Origin: Hetaerina americana
Taxonomy: Eukaryota; Arthropoda; Insecta; Odonata; Calopterygidae
DNA: 64,000 nt
Reading direction: 5' to 3'
NCBI GenBank assembly: GCA_022747635.1
Contig: JAKTNV010000041.1
Span: 1,883,501-1,947,500, forward strand
Below, in pieces: positions 58,606 through 64,000 of this stretch; the stretch's first letter is position 1; the number at the start of each line of letters is the position of its first letter. Position numbers and translations under genes: made by a program. The notes beneath the pieces are model-generated. The model saw only the letters and a program-made list of their open reading frames with translations, searched no databases and was not told where the DNA came from.

Positions 58606-58984
58606 GGATGTTTGACGGGTTGAAGGGAGGAAGAAAGTACTCAGTGATGAAGAGGGACCTGATATAGAGTAGGATGATGGATTTTGTGTTTTGTTAGGAG
58701 TAATAAAATGTTTGTTTGGTTGTTGCGTCCATCCAAAAACCACCTTAACTTAAGATTACCTTAAAAAATCGTGTTTTTAACGATTCCGAACCACCTTTCC
58801 ACGCCTGCGTTACTATATCGTGGACCAAATGAGTATAATGCCTTTCAAAATGTTCGACCAAAGAGGTACAAACGGTAAGAAATGCTTCAAAAAAGTAGAT
58901 AAAAACTTAGAACTGAAAAAGGGATGTAAATCATGCCTTTTTCATCCCATCCCATTGCTGTGGGAGCTATCAACGTTTGCATTT

Positions 58985-60520
58985 TCCTCAATGATATTGA
59001 AAAGGAGATAAAAAGGAATAATACTCTTTTAAAGGCTGCTCCAACGGACCCGAGTAATGGAAAAATCTTTCCTGATAACGGTTGAAGGAGTCACTGAGCC
59101 AAATGCATAAAAGAGCGCAGCAGATGAATACGAGAACTTCAATTTTGGCATCTGTCTTACCAATCAACATATCATTACAATCATAAAAATACTGGGAGAG
59201 AGTGCAACGTGACCAAACCTTACTGAAAAACAAAATCACAAAACCTTACTGCAAAACTGAAATCACACACGATGCCATTAAATATAGGTGAATTTACTTT
59301 TGTGACGGAGCTAGCGAAATAACGGAACTGAAGTAAAAAGTTGGCTATCGCATTGACATTGTGCCTACCGCTAATTAGCTCCAAAATGGGAACAATTACA
59401 TTTCCTATATTAACAACTCCTGCGTAATAAAGAATGCGTTTTTGAAAACCAGGAAGGCGTTTCACGACAGACCCCGTTGCATCTAGGTGGAGATATGGTC
59501 GGCTTTCTTTCGACAAGGATGCCACAAGACGAACTTGCCATAAACATTTGAATTAAATCATTTACGGGATTATTGCTGAAATCCTTTTCGGCTTTGCTCA
59601 CCATCCGCGCGCGTTGTAGAACATTAAGAGAATACAAGCTTTGCAAATTCCCACTCTCCAAAGAACCCTCTTCTGAAGATAAAACCGCTCTACTTCGGAA
59701 AACAGATGGCTTCTTTTTCTTTAGAATTCCTTTTGCAGCATCTCTATCTGATCCACGAAGAGGACGACAAAATTTTTCGGTGCCATGTTTTTCTTGGCCC
59801 TTGCTGAAAACTCTTAAGAACACCTCACCACTATCACTTATACTTCGATCGTCTACCATTATATTAAAGACCTTGCACTCATTATGCTTACAATACGCCC
59901 TAATCACATTACTACCACTGCCTCTTCAGACGCGATAGTCTCGGACAAGAAGAACACATCGCGAATTAATCGCAAAGAACTTTCTACTTAGCATATTAGT
60001 CCATTTCCCTTTAACAAATTTTCCTTGAACAAATATTTCTTCCCACTCCTGAAGGGAGAAATGAAACTGCCCTTCACATACACCTCCCGGGATCCAATTT
60101 CTCGCTATTCTCATGCTTTTATGGGCTGTAAGTGAACTTTCGTCTTCCATTGGCATGCGTGAATCTTGGGGAATTAATTGCACGCACTTCCCTATTGTAA
60201 TCCATAGTGGAACCTCGTTTGATGAACTTTTCCCACCCAATTCTTACGGCAAGCCCTTTCATTCTTTTACGCCGCTTGATTTTCTGTCTACGGCAAACTA
60301 CTTGAGAGTATGGACGTCTTACTATCTGGCTACTGCGCAATGGATACCCTTGTTTCAATAAAGTCCTCACTTGTTTATTCCTTCGCCAGAAGTAGTAAAC
60401 CCTACGTCTTCTCATCTTGTCGTTACCCCCAAGGAATTCGGAGGCGGCATCCCCAAAAATTTTACTTTCCATGTAACCAGCAGTCTCCAAAGTAATGAAA
60501 TCCAACCCCCGCGAAAGAAA
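58985..60520 (-). pseudogene. Decayed DDE-type transposase-like gene (HLDATGS family)
   Basis: Four overlapping minus-strand frames read as one protein. N-terminal: RRRVYYFWRRNKQVRTLLKQ and GYPLRSSQIVRRPYSQVVC (60505-60119), then SLQEWEEIFVQGKFVKGKWT (60240-59926). Middle: AYCKHNECKVFNIMVDDRSI and LNVLQRARMVSKAEKDFSNN (59907-59410). Third: SRPYLHLDATGSVVKRLPG (59525-59220). Last: TLSQYFYDCNDMLIG, DAKIEVLVFICCA (59239-58988). The LHxDATGSVV block followed by a Cys/His-containing helix resembles a multicopy invertebrate transposase-like family that I know only from uncharacterised proteins, with the Asp probably the first DDE residue. At least three frameshifts break it. Confidence 0.6.
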
Positions 60521-61439
60521 AAACTAACTCACAGCACTTGGACTAAGGGCACACTTCTTCGGAGACGTCAGTTCCATCATGAAAAGTGAACTTATTAGGA
60601 GCAAGTGACAAGATTAATACGAAAAAAACATGCACAGGAAAGGGAAAAGAAAAAATTGACAAGAAAAAGTGATAATGAGGATAACAATCGGTGACTGCTG
60701 ATGCATAAAAGCAGAACTATTCGATTTCGCAAATAATCAATTTCTCTGCGGCTAACCCTTCCCTCCTCCCTCGACCCTTTTCTCTCCTGCAAGGGTGAAA
60801 GCGATGCATTTTCTCAAGCATAGTTAACGCTCAGTAGAAGCTTTTGTAGTATATTCGAATCGATTTCTCAAGACGTTAGCAAGGGTGCCAGAGTTCCAAA
60901 AGGAACGCATCATATTAAGTGAAGTTCCGTTCATAACATATGTTCATTCTTAGTTTTCTGTGCCAATGTATTTCCACGTTATGGGGATAATATGCTTTTC
61001 CAATGCCACCGTTAGTGAAGACAAATAAAAATAAGTAACCTGAGGATAGCCATTTTCCATTGCAAGTTACTACTAATTTCATGTTAACGCGCAACAGGTT
61101 ATTGTCATGATATTCAGTAGCTCTATTTCCTAATATTCATGACAGAGTTTGCGTCATGGTTATCACATTTTGCAGGCTCCTCTCTCAGGGATTTCCTCAT
61201 AACCCTTTCTTGCTTAAGTTAGATATGTCTTTGTCATTTGCCAGGGTTTTTGTGCTAGCGCATAGTTGTTTACCTTTTGAGGATAAAGCCACCGCTTAAT
61301 AGGGCAACAATTCCTTTCGGAAACTAGTGGCAAAGTGAGAAAGATTTTTAGAAAGAAGAAGAGAAAGAAGAGAAAGAAGTTTTAGAAAGAAGAGCAGACG
61401 TTGGCAAACCTAATTGGGTCTTTTGATTGACAATGCTAT
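60521..61439. other. Intergenic, with a purine-only tract
   Basis: An AGAAAGAAGAAGAGAAAGAA-type polypurine run covers about 61335-61397. No coding remnant was seen. Confidence 0.45.
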
Positions 61440-61600
61440 TTTATTATTATTTTTTTATTATTTTATTATTCATACATTTATAATAATGATAGGTTACATT
61501 ATACCCTGCAAGGCACCGCTAGGGTGTGGGACAGGGGGTGACTACTCACGTTATTCTGATCGTTTATCGTCCGTGGGAAAAATGACATTAAAAATACGAT
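61440..61600 (-). mobile_element. CR1-like LINE 3' end with (ATAA)n-like tail
   Basis: ATTATTATTTTTTTATTATT, then TACCCTGCAAGGCACCGCTA and GGGTGTGGGACAGGGGGTGA, then TCCGTGGGAAAAATGACATT. It is the reverse complement of the LINE 3' terminal block with an A/T-rich tail. Confidence 0.65.
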
Positions 61601-61849
61601 AAGTATAATAACCATGTAATGGTTATTTTTGTTAGATGTTTGTAAGCTGCTAGCTTACTTTAAATGGATTTTCTACGAATGCAAAGGCTTCCGTGGGCGT
61701 AAAGTTGCTTTATCCTCAGGGTTACGGATATCTCTGTAAACCTAAACATCATCGGCCAATCAACTACGGAATTAATGCCCTTCATTTCCTGGGTAAAATA
61801 TGAACGGGGGATATGTGGAAAGCTAACACAAAAATTGGAATTTAATAGA

Positions 61850-62380
61850 AGAGTCCTCGGTTAATGCGATGAAAGGGTGAAAGAGAAATGTGATCTTTCG
61901 CTGGTTAGGTCTCATCTAAAAAATGCTGCAAGTATATGGGATCCTCACGAGGTTGGATTGATTGTCGACTTGGATCGCGTGCAGCGTGGATAGGAGTTAT
62001 ATTTGTAAGACATTGTTATAACAAACCGAGTAGAGCATCAAAATTATTACAGCTGCTAAGCTCGGAATCACTCACGGAGCGGAGTTAAATTACAGATTAA
62101 ATCGCTCGAAGGAATTGAAATGACGTCTCTTCAAGGAATATGTTGAAAATGTTTTGTTACTGTCATCGTACTACGGTAGAAAAGATCAAGTAAAATGCAT
62201 CAGAGAGATAAAACGTAGAACAGATAGAACTAAGGTGCAAATTTCCCACGAAGAAAAGGGATCCCAATGATGTTGTCCGGCGGCGGTAGGGGTAAAAATA
62301 TTCGGGTCAAAATTAGTCTGGCGTGTGTTCACTCCATGCCACACACCATGGCGGTGCCTTGCAGAGCACTGAGAAAGTAC
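61850..62380 (+). mobile_element. CR1-like LINE 3' relic
   Basis: Collinear with 46.45-46.77 kb: CTCGGAATCACTCACGGAGC, GGAGTTAAATTACAGATTAA, ACGTCTCTTCAAGGAATATG, CCACGAAGAAAAGGGATCCC, AATTAGTCTGGCGTGTGTTC. It ends in the 3' terminal block CATGCCACACACCATGGCGG followed by TGCCTTGCAG (62334-62366), which fixes the orientation of all the isolated 3' fragments in the window. Confidence 0.7.
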
Positions 62381-64000
62381 TAAATATTGCATCGAAAAAC
62401 CGAGGTCACCAGTCAAACATGCACAATCCCAATACACAGCTCGACACAAATGTCAGTTTAATAGAAGGCCTTATATAAGCAGTGGAATCTGTCCACCGAA
62501 GGGACATCTCGAGTCTTGATCAAACAATACCCCTCTTCTGCCCCTAAATAGTCGTGGTAATTATGTGTTCTACATCCTTACCTGAAATGGGTGTCAGATA
62601 GATTGTCCTGTAATTGCTGCGTACTTTCCTGTACCAACTAAATACGGCGTAATGTTACCTACTTCACAATCTTTGTGTAACTTGGCTCCACCAAATATTT
62701 GATAAAAATTAATGTTGACTAAGTTCTCCTAGAAATACCCTTAACATTTTCTACTGAAATCAGCGAGCGCTTTACGAAAGGCTGCTTTTGCCATGGAATT
62801 ACTTTGATTGTGTTTTGGTAAGAACTTACCGTGGTGACTAATGAGGACACTTTACCGGCAATCAACAGTTTTGCGTTGGGCACCATTCGTTGCCATTGTC
62901 AAAACAGTATAAGTGGAATGCCTTGTGAACTAGAAACCCCATCCACACACACTTGCAGGGTTATTGTGACCATGTATACGAAGAACGACTGCTTGAGTCT
63001 GAGTGCGACGGTACATATATCTCTGTTATTTTATTGCAGTGGTTGAATCTAACAATATCATTTCATGACGTAATCATTCACTTTGCCGCAAGGAAACTCA
63101 TATGCCCTATGAGCTTGAAGTACATATGATGGAATCCGGATAAGATCCGTTTCTTATTTAAAGGAAGACAGTTTCCATAGCTTGGCGGCGTCTACCTGAT
63201 TATCAAGAAAAACACGTCAAGTCACTCATGAATAAAAAAGTTACAATATTTTCTCAGTAATCAAATGTTTGCATCACAAAAAGGTATTCATAAGACAACA
63301 TAGTATCAATTTTTTCGCTCTACAGCTTCATGACTTCTCCAGTTAAAAATATAAGTGCGGCAGCGTTGCTTTCTTGCTCCTATCTACGGTGTTGAAGTAC
63401 AAGTGGGGTTGGCAGTCGGCACCATGAAAGGAAATGCGCAAACAGACGACACCGGTTTTTCCCGGGGAAGCATATTTCGTCCGCCTTAAACGTCGAGATT
63501 AGGAATCGTTCCCTTCGTTCTCGCCTGAGGAGTTCTATGGAGGGGGTGGGTGCCAAGGAGGACCTTTGGAGGTATTGGGAACCTTTGAGGATTTCTTTGT
63601 TTCCCTCTCCCGGCCGTACGTGCTTAAAAAGGATACAGATCATCATCATTCATTTCGAGGAAAGCTTAAGTTCACAAAGGTGGGCAAAGGGGAGGGCCAC
63701 CGTCATGAAGGGACAAGGGAAATAGGGAAAACGAGGGGGAAGTGGAAATCCCAATCTGGTCGGACAAACCCAAGTAAGAACGCAACGTAAAGAGCAAATA
63801 CAGAATGAAAAGACTTCAATAAACCATAGGTTTTCACATAGCAACTAACCTCATGCCCGATTACTCGTTGCCTGCTACCGTGCAGTCTCAATTACTATAC
63901 TTTCACCTAAAAGAGTATCTGCCCCCCCCCCGGCACGCAGCCTAGCGATGACGAGTATGGTACTAAAATATGTAAAAAAAATATCTATGCCAAAATTTTC
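62381..64000. other. Right edge, nothing recognised
   Basis: No gene, repeat family or splice-linked exon was recognised. Short open frames around 63380-63890 lack motifs. A C run is at 63921-63930. Confidence 0.4.

Larger units (their letters stand above)
55407..58766 (+). mobile_element. RTE/BovB-like LINE, family 1, copy E (full length)
   Basis: A 3,360-bp copy bounded by perfect 12-bp direct repeats AATCGTGTTTTT (55395-55406 and 58767-58778). The 5' UTR starts CCCCTCCCCTCACCTTGACG. The endonuclease begins at about 55860 (RIGTWNVRTMMRT) but is broken by frameshifts near 56000, 56190 and 56500. The RT ORF is intact. The 3' UTR of about 160 bp ends TAAGATTACCTTAAAA with no long poly(A). This copy defines both ends of the family and anchors the comparison with copies A-D and the mini-element at 33.4 kb. 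Confidence 0.92.

Overview
This is eukaryotic nuclear DNA, almost certainly from an insect. It is AT-rich, has very long introns, and most of its length is decayed mobile DNA (LINEs, Penelope-like elements, SINEs, mariner and pogo/Tigger relics). The protein-level match to insect TRPA1 is strong in every exon. The order of insect cannot be fixed from this window; the abundance of RTE/BovB-type and Penelope-type elements and the long introns would fit a hemimetabolous insect, but that is only a guess.

The one host gene I can defend is TrpA1, on the minus strand from about 38.7 kb to beyond the left edge. Eleven exons (38693 down to 1078) all have GT/AG borders and join in frame to give about 632 residues: an N-terminal head and about 16 ankyrin motifs. 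The membrane segments, the pore and the electrophile-sensing cysteines must lie beyond position 1. The two 5'-most exons are strikingly GC-rich and the downstream exons are not.

Layout: 1-38.7 kb is TrpA1 with transposon-filled introns. Intron 10 holds a pogo/Tigger element split by a LINE, a Penelope relic and a mariner. Intron 9 holds LINE, SINE and Penelope relics. Intron 8 holds an inverted Penelope pair and a mariner. Intron 6 holds an RTE copy and a SINE. Intron 4 holds a nearly intact Jockey/CR1-type LINE, an RTE copy with a SINE nested in it, and a 299-bp RTE-derived mini-element with perfect 11-bp target duplications. From 38.9 to 64 kb there is no supported host gene. That part holds a long (TA)n tract just upstream of the first TrpA1 exon, three more copies of the RTE family (one 3,360 bp long with perfect 12-bp target duplications), CR1-like LINE 3' ends, a transposase relic and a CpG-rich block near 51 kb that might be a promoter region.

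I found no new cellular system. The most informative observations are the fully phased TrpA1 half-gene; the RTE lineage, whose copies share endonuclease frameshifts yet carry fresh target duplications; the LINE-derived mini-element; and the nested insertions with readable ends.
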